From contig NZ_CANMUA010000006.1 in NCBI RefSeq assembly GCF_947500995.1, positions 62,001-126,000 on the forward strand: a DNA stretch of 64,000 nt, written 5' to 3'. The notes beneath the pieces were generated by a model. It was not told the origin of the DNA, ran no database searches, and was given only the letters and a program-made list of their open reading frames with translations. This DNA comes from an uncultured Serinicoccus sp. GTDB lineage: Bacteria; Actinomycetota; Actinomycetes; Actinomycetales; Dermatophilaceae. Every line of letters starts with the position of its first letter. The first letter of the stretch is position 1. Of this stretch, positions 25,197 through 33,732 are shown piece by piece. The position numbers and the translations under genes are program-made.

Positions 25197-26687
25197 CTAG
25201 CCGCCGACGTCGACGAGGTGCTGCAGGCCGGCACCGACGACGGTCGCGGCGCGCAGGGGGTCGACGGGCTCCGCGCTGCGCGTCTGCACGACCAGCACGA
25301 GGCCCTCCGGCGCCCCGGGGTCCTGGTCCTCGCCGGCGTCGTCCCGGGGCTCGACGTAGAACGACATCGCGAGCACGCCGGGCAGGGAGCCGCCCTTGAA
25401 CGCCTGGTAGCCCACGCCCTCGGGCGGCGGCAGCCCCGGGTTGCGGGCGAGGATCTCCCGCACGGGCTCCCCGGCGGGGTCCTCGGCGAGCTGCTGCAGC
25501 CGGGCGTGCAGGGAGCAGACCTGGGCGCCGGTGAGGAACCAGTCGATGCCGTCCTGCCACCGCGGCTCGGTCACCGTCTCCGGGGCGATGTCGAGCTCGT
25601 CGGGCAGGTCCGCGAGGATCGCCTCGCGCGTCTCGGGCACCTGGGCCTCGGCCCACCTCGTCCGCACCTCGCTGTCCACCTGCCACCCGAGCTGGAAGAC
25701 CTGCCGGGTGGTCGGGACGGGCAGGGTCGCGGTCGGGTCCAGGCCCGCGGCGACCGCGGCCTCGCGCAGGGCACGCCGGCCCACCCGGTCCATGAGCAGG
25801 TCGGTGGCGGTGTTGTCGCTGATCGAGATCATCAGCTCCGCGGCCTCGCGGACCGGCACCGTGGACCCCTCGGGGCGGTCCTGCAGCTCGCCGGAGGGCA
25901 GGCTCATGACGTCCGCCGCGAGGGTCAGCTCCTCGTCCCACGTCAGCCCGCCCGACCGCACCTCCTCGGCCACGGCGAGCAGGACGAGCAGCTTGACCAC
26001 CGAGGCGCTGGGGACGGCGTCGCCACCCGGCTCCACCCCCGGGGTGGTGTAGGACGGTTCGCAGGTGCCCCCCTGGACCCGGCCGACGAGCACCTGGCTG
26101 GTGCCGCCGAGCTCGGCGAGGGCGGCGTCGAGGTCGGGCCAGGCGTCGACGACGGGCGGCTCCCCCGAGGTGTCCGGCTGGAGGAACAGGGTGGCGATGC
26201 GGCCCTGCTCGTCCACGCCGACCGTCATGAGCAGTGGGTCCTGCGCCGCCAGGCTGAGGGTGGCGGCACGGCCCACCCCGGCGCTCGGGACGACGGCGGT
26301 GACGACGTAGGGCCCGGCGCTGCGGACCTGGGCGAGCACCAGGCCCAGCTCGACCGGGGAGACCTCGTCCAGGAACTCGGGGGCGAAGCGCTCGGTGGCC
26401 TCCTCCACGGTCGGCCCCTCGGCGTCCTCCTCCAGCAGCTCCAGCACCCACTCCACCGCGTCGAGCAGCTCGGCGTCGCCGATCGAGTCGCCCGGGCCGA
26501 CCGGCTCGGCCGAGGACGGGGCGGCGCTGCCCTCCGGCGACCGCGAGGTCGCGGCGGAGTCCTCGGGCGCGGCGGTCTGGACCACCAGCGGCGGGGTGGA
26601 CGTGGCCGCGACGTCGTCGTCGTACTCGTCCGTGCACCCTGCGAGCAGGAGCGAGACCACGAGCACCCCACCGATGACCCGCCGCAC
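25197..26687 (-). CDS. Beta-lactamase-fold serine hydrolase lipoprotein
   Basis: The 496-residue protein begins with a lipoprotein signal ending LLLAGC, then a Ser/Thr/Pro-rich linker, a first domain of about 120 residues (DUF-like, cystatin/NTF2-type), and a class A beta-lactamase-like domain with S-A-S-V-V-K (nucleophile about residue 226, lysine 229), S-D-N (about 290) and K-G-G (about 430). All three active-site motifs are intact, but the E166-type omega-loop glutamate cannot be assigned with confidence, so it may be a transpeptidase/esterase-like enzyme rather than a resistance enzyme. GTG 26687 has a GAGGAGG site 5 nt upstream. Confidence 0.82.
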   Translation of the reverse strand: MRRVIGGVLVVSLLLAGCTDEYDDDVAATSTPPLVVQTAAPEDSAATSRSPEGSAAPSSAEPVGPGDSIGDAELLDAVEWVLELLEEDAEGPTVEEATERFAPEFLDEVSPVELGLVLAQVRSAGPYVVTAVVPSAGVGRAATLSLAAQDPLLMTVGVDEQGRIATLFLQPDTSGEPPVVDAWPDLDAALAELGGTSQVLVGRVQGGTCEPSYTTPGVEPGGDAVPSASVVKLLVLLAVAEEVRSGGLTWDEELTLAADVMSLPSGELQDRPEGSTVPVREAAELMISISDNTATDLLMDRVGRRALREAAVAAGLDPTATLPVPTTRQVFQLGWQVDSEVRTRWAEAQVPETREAILADLPDELDIAPETVTEPRWQDGIDWFLTGAQVCSLHARLQQLAEDPAGEPVREILARNPGLPPPEGVGYQAFKGGSLPGVLAMSFYVEPRDDAGEDQDPGAPEGLVLVVQTRSAEPVDPLRAATVVGAGLQHLVDVGG

Positions 26688-26763
26688 GACCGCCTCCTCG
26701 CTCCCACCCCATCTCAGCACGAGCGTCCCCGGGTCGCAGGGGCGACCCACCCTCCTCGCGCGG

Positions 26764-27513
26764 TCAGCCCCGGGCGGCGCGCAGCGCGTCGCCCGCCTGC
26801 ACGGCATACCCGCCGCCGAAGAGGAGGACGTGCACGAGCAGCGGCACCGTCTGGAACACCGCGGTCCGTCGCTCCCACCCCTCGGCGAGGGGGAACGCCT
26901 CGACGTAGGCCGCGAGGACCCGCCCGCTGAACCCGCCGAACAGCTGCATCATCGCGAGGTCCACCTCCCGGTGGGCGTAGTGCGCGCACGGGTCGACGAG
27001 CCAGCTGCGGCCGCGGTCGTCGACGAGCCGGTTGCCGGCCCACAGGTCCCCGTGGACCAGGGTCGGCGGCTCGACCGGGCCCAGGTGCTCGGCACCCAGC
27101 GCCCGGGCGTCGGCGAGGGACGACGGGTCGAGCCGGCCGGACTCCACGGCCCGGCGGGCCAGCGGCACCACCCGACGGTCGAGCCAGGACTCCGCCAGGG
27201 TGTCGCACGGGGCGAGGTCGACGGGGCAGTCGCCGAGGTATGCCGTGGGCTCGCCGTCCACCGCGCCGTACCGGTCCCCCGTGGTCCGGTGCAGGGCGGC
27301 CAGCTCGCGACCGAAGGCCTCCTCCGAGGCGGCGGTGCGGTGGCCCCCGGACGGGACCTGCTCGATGCTGATGCCGGTGCGCGAGACCCCGAGCACCTCG
27401 GGCACCCGCGCCCCCGCCGCGGCCAGCGCCCGCAGCCCCACGGCCTCCCGGTCGAAGAACAGCGTCGGCGCGTCCGCGCGGGTCTTGGTGAAAGGTCCGT
27501 CCGCCCGTGTCAT
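26764..27513 (-). CDS. Fructosamine-kinase family protein
   Basis: The 249-residue phosphotransferase resembles FN3K/FN3K-related proteins, which phosphorylate glycated amines for repair. The catalytic loop is V-H-G-D-L-W-A-G-N-R, followed by LVDPCAHYAHREVDLAMMQLFGGF; RALAAAGARVPEVLGV is the N-lobe strand. The N-lobe is short: the domain starts at TKTRADAPTLFFDREA, so the usual nucleotide loop is truncated as in bacterial members. It is divergent from the LMW phosphatase gene, 42 bp away. Confidence 0.85.
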   Translation of the reverse strand: MTRADGPFTKTRADAPTLFFDREAVGLRALAAAGARVPEVLGVSRTGISIEQVPSGGHRTAASEEAFGRELAALHRTTGDRYGAVDGEPTAYLGDCPVDLAPCDTLAESWLDRRVVPLARRAVESGRLDPSSLADARALGAEHLGPVEPPTLVHGDLWAGNRLVDDRGRSWLVDPCAHYAHREVDLAMMQLFGGFSGRVLAAYVEAFPLAEGWERRTAVFQTVPLLVHVLLFGGGYAVQAGDALRAARG

Positions 27514-27555
27514 GGCCCCACCCTCGCAGCCGCCCGCCGGTGAGAGGGTGGGGGC

Positions 27556-28068
27556 ATGCACATCATGACCGTCTGCCTGGGCAACGTCTGCCGCTCCCCC
27601 GCCGCCGAGGCCGTCCTCGTCCGCGCGCTGGACGAGGCCGGGATCGAGGGCGTGAGCGTGAGCTCGGCCGGGACGGCCGACTACCACGTGGGTGAGCGGC
27701 CGAACCCGGCCTCGGGCGCCGAGGGCGAGCGCCGGGGCTACGCCTTCACCAGCCGGGGGGCGCAGTTCGGCGCCGACGACTTCGACCGGGCCGATCTCGT
27801 GCTCGCCATGGACTCCTCCAACGAGGAGGACCTGCTGGCGCTGGCCCGCACCCCCGAGGAGGCAGCGCGGGTGGTGCGGCTGGGTGCCTTCGCCCCCGAC
27901 GCGGGTGAGGGCGACGGGGTGCGTGACGTGCCCGACCCCTGGGGCCAGTCCCGCGAGGCGTTCGTCGCGATGTACGACCAGGTCGAGGAGGCCGTGGCCG
28001 GGCTGGTCGCCGCCCTCCGCGAGGGCCGGCTCGAGGAGGTCGTCGCGGCACAGCGGGTCCGGCGCTGA
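27556..28068 (+). CDS. Low-molecular-weight protein tyrosine phosphatase
   Basis: The 170-residue enzyme has the phosphate loop C7-L-G-N-V-C-R13-S with S14, and the general acid in D127-P-W-G (usually DPY/DPW). Length is normal for the LMW-PTP family. Actinobacterial members dephosphorylate tyrosine-phosphorylated proteins or act in capsule and stress control; a target here is not evident. It is divergent from the fructosamine-kinase gene and convergent with the SDR gene, whose stop lies 2 bp beyond. Confidence 0.93.
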   Translation: MHIMTVCLGNVCRSPAAEAVLVRALDEAGIEGVSVSSAGTADYHVGERPNPASGAEGERRGYAFTSRGAQFGADDFDRADLVLAMDSSNEEDLLALARTPEEAARVVRLGAFAPDAGEGDGVRDVPDPWGQSREAFVAMYDQVEEAVAGLVAALREGRLEEVVAAQRVRR

Positions 28069-28082
28069 GGTCAGGCCGGACC
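28056..28082. terminator. Hairpin at convergent gene ends
   Basis: Perfect 8-bp arms GGTCCGGC (28056-28063) and GCCGGACC (28075-28082) enclose an 11-nt loop that contains both stop codons of the convergent phosphatase and SDR genes. It could end transcription from either side, although no uridine run follows. Confidence 0.5.
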
Positions 28083-29036
28083 GCGCCCGCCCGGCGCGGG
28101 CGCGTCCCCGTCCAGACCCACCTCGCGGCGCATCCAGGCGACGGTCCGCGCGGCCTCCCGGCGGTCGAGGGCCCGCTCTGAACGCCGGATGAGCGTCGGT
28201 CGACCGCGCAGGTGCTGCCACCCGTCGGGCCCCACGTAGGACCCGGGGGGCAGCGGCTGGGTGAGCGAGAAGAGCACGGCGGCGGCCCCCTGGGCGGCCG
28301 TCATGGCCAGCGGCCGGCTCGCCGCGGTGACGAGCCGGTCCACCCGCGCGTCGCCGCTGGCGTTCTGAAGGTTCGTCACCACCCAGCCGGGGTGCGTCAG
28401 CTGCACCTGGGTGCCCGCCGGCATCCGGGCGCCCAGGTCGAGCCCCCACAGCATCGCGGTGAGCTTGGCCCGGGAGTACGCCCGGGGCAGCGTCCACCGG
28501 GTCCGACGGAAGTGGGGGTCCTCGTGGTCCATCCGGCCCGAGGTGTGCGCGTGCGACGTGACCAGGACCACCCGCTCGCGCACGACGGGCAGGAGGGACT
28601 CCGTGAGGAGCATGGGTGCCAGCGCGTTGACCCCGAGCATCAGCTCGAACCCGTCGACGGTCTCCCGGCGACCCGGTGACACCACCCCGGCCACGTTGAC
28701 CAGGTCGGCCCGCTCGCCGTCGAGCAGACCGCGGATGTCGCCCACCGCCCGCCGCACCGAGCCGAGGTCGGCGAGGTCCAGATCGACGAGCCGCACCGGG
28801 TCGGCCGCGGGGGCGGTGCTCTCCCGCAGCAGCCGGGCGCGCACCCGCTCCCCCTTGGCGCGGTCGCGCACCGGGAGGACGAGCCTGGCACCCCAGCGGG
28901 CCAGGTGCAGGGCGCTCTCCCGCCCGATCCCGTCGCTCGCCCCGGTCACCACCACGGTCCGGCCGCGCAGGTCGGGCGGCACCAGGTGCTCCCACCCGAG
29001 GGCCTCGACCGCCTCTCCCGCGACTGTGTCCGCCAT
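28071..29036 (-). CDS. Short-chain dehydrogenase/reductase
   Basis: A 321-residue SDR of the retinol-dehydrogenase-like type. NAD(P)-binding motif TGASDGIGRESALHLAR, D-L-D-L-A-D for the adenine, N-V-A-G-V-V in place of NNAG, and active site S...Y-S-R-A-K are present, with VTSHAHTSGR supplying the catalytic serine. The length and C-terminal extension match oxidoreductases acting on lipophilic substrates. ATG 29036 is preferred over the in-frame GTG 29042; neither has a strong ribosome-binding site. Substrate unknown. Confidence 0.85.
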   Translation of the reverse strand: MADTVAGEAVEALGWEHLVPPDLRGRTVVVTGASDGIGRESALHLARWGARLVLPVRDRAKGERVRARLLRESTAPAADPVRLVDLDLADLGSVRRAVGDIRGLLDGERADLVNVAGVVSPGRRETVDGFELMLGVNALAPMLLTESLLPVVRERVVLVTSHAHTSGRMDHEDPHFRRTRWTLPRAYSRAKLTAMLWGLDLGARMPAGTQVQLTHPGWVVTNLQNASGDARVDRLVTAASRPLAMTAAQGAAAVLFSLTQPLPPGSYVGPDGWQHLRGRPTLIRRSERALDRREAARTVAWMRREVGLDGDAPAPGGRGPA

Positions 29037-29107
29037 GGGCACCGAGTGTGCCAGCGCCCCGGCTCGCCGTCCTCGGAGGGCCCCTACCCGGCGGCTACCC
29101 TGTCGCC

Positions 29108-30202
29108 ATGACCCTGACCCTCGAGACGGCCACCGACCGCGCGTCCTACATGGCAGCCCTGCTCGACCTCCCGGTGAGCAGCCCCCTGCAGGGCTGGGGC
29201 TACGGCGAGGCCCGGCGGGTGCTGGGTCACGAGCCGGTGCGCTACCTCGTGCGCCAGGGCGGGCGCACCGTCGGAGCCGTGCAGCTCATGCGCAAGTCGC
29301 TCGCCCCGGGCGTCAGCACGCTCTACGCCCCGCGCGGGCCGGTCCTGGCCGACCGGGCGCTGCTGCCGGAGTTCGCCCGGGCGGTCCGCCAGGTCGCGCG
29401 GCGCACCGACCACGTCCTCACGATCGAGCCGCCGGAGCCCCTCGTCGCCGGCGACAGCCCGGAGCAGGAGGACCTGGCGGCCGAGCAGGCGGTCATCCCC
29501 GACCGCATCGGCCCCTTCCGCCGGACCAAGGCCGAGCAGCCCGAGCACACCATCCTCATCGACACCAGCCAGGAGCCGGACACCGTCTTCACCGGGCTGC
29601 ACAAGATGGCCCGCCGCAACGTGCGCACGGCCACCCGGATGGGGGTGCAGGCCGGCCGGGACGCGAGCTTCGGTGACTTCTGGGAGATCTTCACCGCGAC
29701 CAACGAGCGGTCCAACCTGGGAGCCTTCCCCCGCCACTACTACGAGACGCTCCTGCGGGAGGCCGACCAGGACGGCGGTGAGGCCTACCTGCTGCTCTCC
29801 CGGCACGAGGGGCGCGCGCTCGCGGGCGGGTTCTTCCTCGGGCTCGGCGACACCACCGCCTACCTCTACGGCGGGTCGGTGCGCGACGACCGCCCGCCCT
29901 CGGAGGGTGAGAAGCGCAAGGACGCCAAGGCGCCCGACGCGTTCTACTGGTCGGCGATCACCGACGCCCACGAGCACGGCTACTCCCGGCTGGACCTGTG
30001 GGGCATCCCGCGGCTCCTGGACGAGCAGAAGCACTCCTTCGGCGTCCTGCGGATGAAGCTCAAGTTCGGGACGCAGCGCTACTGGTTCCCGGCCTACGAC
30101 CTCGCGCTGTCGCCGCTGAGCACCCCGCTGCGCACGGCGCTCAAGGCGCGCCGGTCCTACCTCAACTACCGCAGGTTCGGCACCACCGACGACGTCCTCT
30201 GA
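29108..30202 (+). CDS. FemAB-type aminoacyl transferase (peptidoglycan bridge)
   Basis: The 364-residue protein shows the two GNAT-like halves of FemX/FemA/MurM enzymes: SPLQGWGYGEAR, ARRNVRTATRMGVQ, the NERSNLGAFPRHYYETLLRE segment, YLLLSRHEGRALAGGFFL, TTAYLYGGSVRDD and the C-terminal FGVLRMKLKFGT. Such enzymes add an amino acid from aminoacyl-tRNA to the stem peptide of lipid II. Micrococcales have interpeptide bridges, so a wall role is likely (inference). A TACCCT box (29096-29101) 6 nt before ATG 29108 indicates a leaderless message. Confidence 0.87.
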   Translation: MTLTLETATDRASYMAALLDLPVSSPLQGWGYGEARRVLGHEPVRYLVRQGGRTVGAVQLMRKSLAPGVSTLYAPRGPVLADRALLPEFARAVRQVARRTDHVLTIEPPEPLVAGDSPEQEDLAAEQAVIPDRIGPFRRTKAEQPEHTILIDTSQEPDTVFTGLHKMARRNVRTATRMGVQAGRDASFGDFWEIFTATNERSNLGAFPRHYYETLLREADQDGGEAYLLLSRHEGRALAGGFFLGLGDTTAYLYGGSVRDDRPPSEGEKRKDAKAPDAFYWSAITDAHEHGYSRLDLWGIPRLLDEQKHSFGVLRMKLKFGTQRYWFPAYDLALSPLSTPLRTALKARRSYLNYRRFGTTDDVL

Positions 30203-30238
30203 GGCGCCGACGGGCGTGCGGCGTGCCATGCTGGGCCG

Positions 30239-30559
30239 ATGGACGAGCAGGCGCGCCGGGAGCTGGAGGCCAAGCGGGCCGAGGTCGTCGCCCAGATGGA
30301 CCAGCTGAGCGCTCCCGTCCAGGACCAGGGCAGCATCTCCTTCGGCAAGCGGGTCGGCGACGGCACCGCCATGGCCGTCGACCGGCTGACCGCGGTGAGC
30401 GCCCACGACAACCTGCAGGACCTCCTCGCCGGGATCGACACGGCCCTGGCCGCCCTCGAGGACGGCAGCTACGGGCGCTGCCGGGTGTGCGGCGAGAGCA
30501 TCCCCGAGGGTCGCCTCGAGGCGCGACCCTGGGCGACCACCTGCGTGCGCCACGGCTGA
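30239..30559 (+). CDS. DksA/TraR-type zinc-finger protein
   Basis: A 106-residue protein with a coiled N-terminal helix (about 1-25), a second helix with ALAALEDGSYG-R and the DksA C4-type finger reduced to C81-x2-C84-x17-C102-x2-H105; the fourth ligand is His rather than Cys. The family binds the RNA polymerase secondary channel in proteobacteria; in actinobacteria the role is less clear and it is often called a TraR/DksA zinc-finger protein. A CATGCT box (30227-30232) lies 6 nt before ATG 30239. Confidence 0.85.
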   Translation: MDEQARRELEAKRAEVVAQMDQLSAPVQDQGSISFGKRVGDGTAMAVDRLTAVSAHDNLQDLLAGIDTALAALEDGSYGRCRVCGESIPEGRLEARPWATTCVRHG

Positions 30560-30607
30560 CGCCCGAGGCCGCGGCGCTGTCCCGACCGCTATTAGGGGAG
30601 AGTAGTC

Positions 30608-32515
30608 TTGTCTATTGACATGTCTTCTACTCCACTGCACCAGCTCGAGCGCGTCGTCATCCGTTTCGCCGGGGACTCCGGCGACGGGATGCAGCTCACC
30701 GGCGACCGTTTCACCTCCGACACCGCGGCCCTGGGCAACGACCTGTCCACGCTGCCGAACTTCCCGGCCGAGATCCGCGCCCCCCAGGGCACCCTGCCGG
30801 GGGTCAGCTCCTTCCAGGTGCACTTCGCCGACCACGACATCGCCACCCCCGGGGACGCACCGGACGTGCTCGTCGCGATGAACCCGGCGGCGCTCAAGGC
30901 CAACCTGCCGGACCTGCCGCGGGGCGCGACGGTCATCGTCAACTCCGACGAGTTCACCCGGCGCAACCTCGCCAAGGTGGGGTATGCCGCCAACCCGCTG
31001 GAGGACGACTCGCTCACCGACGCGGGCTACCACGTCCACGCCCTGCCGCTGACGTCGATGACCGTCGAGGCGCTGGCCGGGTTCGACGGGCTGACCCGCA
31101 AGGAGAAGGAGCGGGCCAAGAACATGCTGGCGCTGGGCCTGCTGTCCTGGCTCTACTCCCGCGACACCGCCTCGACCGAGGCCTTCCTGCGCGCCAAGTT
31201 CGCCCAGGCGCCGGAGATCCTCGAGGCCAACCTCACCGCCCTGCGCACCGGTCACGCCTACGGCGAGACCACCGAGGACTTCGCGGTGCGCTACCAGGTG
31301 GCGCCGGCGCCGATGACGCCCGGCACCTACCGCACCATCACCGGCAACCAGGCGCTGGCGCTGGGGCTGGTGGCCTCGGCCTACCGCACCGGGCTGCCGC
31401 TGGTGCTGGGGTCCTACCCCATCACCCCCGCCTCGGACGTCCTGCACCAGCTGTCCACGCTCAAGGCGCACGGCGTCACCACGCTGCAGGCCGAGGACGA
31501 GATCGCCGCCGTCGGGATGGCGCTGGGCGCCAGCTTCGGGGGGTCCCTCGGCGTGACGACCACCTCCGGGCCGGGACTGGCCCTGAAGAGCGAGACCATC
31601 GGGCTCGCCGTGGCGACCGAGCTGCCGCTTCTGGTCATCGACATCCAGCGCGGTGGTCCCTCGACCGGGTTGCCGACCAAGACCGAGCAGGCCGACCTGC
31701 TGCAGGCGCTGCACGGCCGCAACGGCGAGTCGCCGGTCGCCGTCGTGGCCGCCCAGTCGCCGACCGACTGCTTCGACGCCGCCCTGGAGGCGGTCCGCAT
31801 CGCGACGACCTACCGCACCCCGGTCATCCTGCTGTCCGACGGCTACCTCGGCAACGGGTCCGAGCCCTGGCAGATCCCGGAGGCCGCGCAGCTGCCCGAC
31901 CTCACGGTCCGGCACACCACCGAGCCCAACGCCACCGACGAGCGCGGCGAGCCGGTCTTCCACCCCTACCTGCGGGACGAGCAGACCCTCGCCCGGCCCT
32001 GGGCGGTGCCCGGCACCCCGGGGCTGGAGCACCGCATCGGCGGCATCGAGAAGGCCGACGTCACCGGCAACATCTCCTACGACCCGGCCAACCACGACCG
32101 GATGGTGCGCCTGCGGCAGGCCAAGATCGGGGCCATCGCCGACTCCATACCGCCCCTGGAGGTGGACGACCCCAGCGGCGAGGCGCGCGTCCTCGTGCTC
32201 GGGTGGGGGTCGACCTACGGCCCCATCGGTGCCGCCACCCGGCTGGTGCGCGCCACCGGCGCGAAGGTCGCGCGGGCCCACCTGCGTCACCTCAACCCCT
32301 TCCCCGCCGACCTCGGTGACGTCCTGCGCCGCTACGACCGGGTCGTCGTGCCCGAGATGAACCTCGGCCAGCTCGCGCTGCTGCTGCGGGGGACGTACCT
32401 CGTCGACGTCCGCAGCCACACCCAGGTCCGGGGCCTGCCGTTCACCGCCGGTGAGCTCGCGCAGGTCGTCCACGAGAACCTCATGGAGGTCCAGTCGCAG
32501 GAGGTGACGGTATGA
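30608..32515 (+). CDS. korA: 2-oxoglutarate:ferredoxin oxidoreductase, alpha subunit
   Basis: The 635-residue subunit has an N-terminal gamma-type domain (VIRFAGDSGDGMQLTGDR, about 15-190) fused to the alpha pyrimidine-binding domain (TPGTYRTITGNQAL onward), followed by SYPITPASDVLHQL and TTTSGPGLALKSETIGLAV. With KorB it decarboxylates 2-oxoglutarate using CoA and ferredoxin, an alternative TCA step in many actinobacteria. TTG 30608 is chosen because AGGGGAG lies 7 nt upstream; ATG 30620 is too far from it. It overlaps korB by 4 nt. Confidence 0.93.
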   Translation: MSIDMSSTPLHQLERVVIRFAGDSGDGMQLTGDRFTSDTAALGNDLSTLPNFPAEIRAPQGTLPGVSSFQVHFADHDIATPGDAPDVLVAMNPAALKANLPDLPRGATVIVNSDEFTRRNLAKVGYAANPLEDDSLTDAGYHVHALPLTSMTVEALAGFDGLTRKEKERAKNMLALGLLSWLYSRDTASTEAFLRAKFAQAPEILEANLTALRTGHAYGETTEDFAVRYQVAPAPMTPGTYRTITGNQALALGLVASAYRTGLPLVLGSYPITPASDVLHQLSTLKAHGVTTLQAEDEIAAVGMALGASFGGSLGVTTTSGPGLALKSETIGLAVATELPLLVIDIQRGGPSTGLPTKTEQADLLQALHGRNGESPVAVVAAQSPTDCFDAALEAVRIATTYRTPVILLSDGYLGNGSEPWQIPEAAQLPDLTVRHTTEPNATDERGEPVFHPYLRDEQTLARPWAVPGTPGLEHRIGGIEKADVTGNISYDPANHDRMVRLRQAKIGAIADSIPPLEVDDPSGEARVLVLGWGSTYGPIGAATRLVRATGAKVARAHLRHLNPFPADLGDVLRRYDRVVVPEMNLGQLALLLRGTYLVDVRSHTQVRGLPFTAGELAQVVHENLMEVQSQEVTV

Positions 32516-33723
32516 CCACCGAGCTCGGCCTGCCGACCCGCCGGGGCACCGAGGGCGTGCCCCCGCTCGGGGAGGGCGAGAAGCAGACCAAGAAGGACTT
32601 CACCTCCGACCAGGAGGTGCGCTGGTGCCCCGGGTGCGGCGACTACGCCGTGCTCGCCGCGGTGCAGGGCTTCCTGCCCGACCTCGGGCTGCGCCGCGAG
32701 AACATCGTGTTCGTCTCCGGGATCGGCTGCTCCAGCCGGTTCCCCTACTACCTCGACACCTACGGGATGCACTCCATCCACGGGCGGGCCCCGGCCATCG
32801 CCACCGGCCTGGCGACCTCGCGGGAGGACCTCTCGGTGTGGGTCGTCACCGGCGACGGTGACGCCCTGTCGATCGGCGGCAACCACCTCATCCATGCGAT
32901 GCGGCGCAACGTCAACCTCACGATCCTGCTGTTCAACAACAAGATCTACGGCCTGACGAAGGGACAGTACTCCCCCACCTCGGACGTCGGCGCGGTGACC
33001 AAGTCGACCCCGTCCGGCTCGGTGGACCACCCCTTCAACCCGGTCTCGCTCGCGCTGGGCTCGGAGGCGACCTTCGTCGCGCGGACGATGGACTCCGACC
33101 GCGCCCACCTCACCGAGGTGCTCCGGGCCGCCGCCGCGCACCGCGGCACCTCCCTGGTCGAGATCTACCAGAACTGCCCGATCTTCAACGACGGCGCCTT
33201 CCAGCTGCTCAAGGACCGGGACGAGGCGACCGGCCGGGTGGCGCACCTGCGCGCCCACGAGCCGGTGCGGATCGGCGCCGAGGGGAGCCCGGAGGCGAAG
33301 GTCGTCGTCCGCGACCCCGAGGGCCGTCTGCAGGTGGTCCCGGAGCAGGCCGTGCCCGCGGGGCACACCGTCGTCGTGCACGACCCGACCGACCCGGACC
33401 CCACGAGCGCCTTCGGGCTCTCGCGCCTGGACGACCCGAGCATGCAGACCGTCCCCATGGGCATCTTCCGTCAGGTGGAGCGCCCCACCTACGACGACGG
33501 CGTGCGCGAGCAGGTGCAGGAGGCCACGGCCGGGACCACCAGGGACACGGCCTCGCTCGACGCGCTGCTGCGCGGCCGGGACACCTGGACCGTCGACGGC
33601 ACCCGCCCGGGGCAGGTCGAGCAGCTGCTCGAGGGAGAGACCACCGAGGGTCCGACGCCGGCGGCCGGGGAGGCGCTCGCCGAGGAGGGCGAGGAGGTCT
33701 ACGAGGACGAGGGCACCCCCTAG
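32512..33723 (+). CDS. korB: 2-oxoglutarate:ferredoxin oxidoreductase, beta subunit
   Basis: The 403-residue thiamine-diphosphate and [4Fe-4S] subunit has RWCPGCGDYA (C39, C42), SGIGCSSRFPYY, GDGDALSIGGNH (Mg/TDP loop) and NNKIYGLTKGQ. The usual region ends near residue 330; about 70 extra acidic C-terminal residues (EGETTEGPTPAAGEAL...) have no match I recognise. It is translationally coupled to korA and its stop codon carries the -10 box of the next gene. KorAB makes reduced ferredoxin, which is relevant to the NADH-module-less Complex I set in this window. Confidence 0.93.
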   Translation: MTTELGLPTRRGTEGVPPLGEGEKQTKKDFTSDQEVRWCPGCGDYAVLAAVQGFLPDLGLRRENIVFVSGIGCSSRFPYYLDTYGMHSIHGRAPAIATGLATSREDLSVWVVTGDGDALSIGGNHLIHAMRRNVNLTILLFNNKIYGLTKGQYSPTSDVGAVTKSTPSGSVDHPFNPVSLALGSEATFVARTMDSDRAHLTEVLRAAAAHRGTSLVEIYQNCPIFNDGAFQLLKDRDEATGRVAHLRAHEPVRIGAEGSPEAKVVVRDPEGRLQVVPEQAVPAGHTVVVHDPTDPDPTSAFGLSRLDDPSMQTVPMGIFRQVERPTYDDGVREQVQEATAGTTRDTASLDALLRGRDTWTVDGTRPGQVEQLLEGETTEGPTPAAGEALAEEGEEVYEDEGTP

Positions 33724-33732
33724 GATGCGGCG

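Noticed and set aside
25197-26687. Antibiotic-resistance beta-lactamase
   Set aside because: SxxK, SDN and KGG motifs are present, but the lipoprotein N-domain and uncertain omega-loop glutamate make a resistance function unproven.
29084-32473. A 1129-residue minus-strand open frame
   Set aside because: It is antisense to femAB-like, dksA-like and korA genes, shows no domain and has the Gly/Val/Arg-rich composition of shadow frames in high-G+C DNA.
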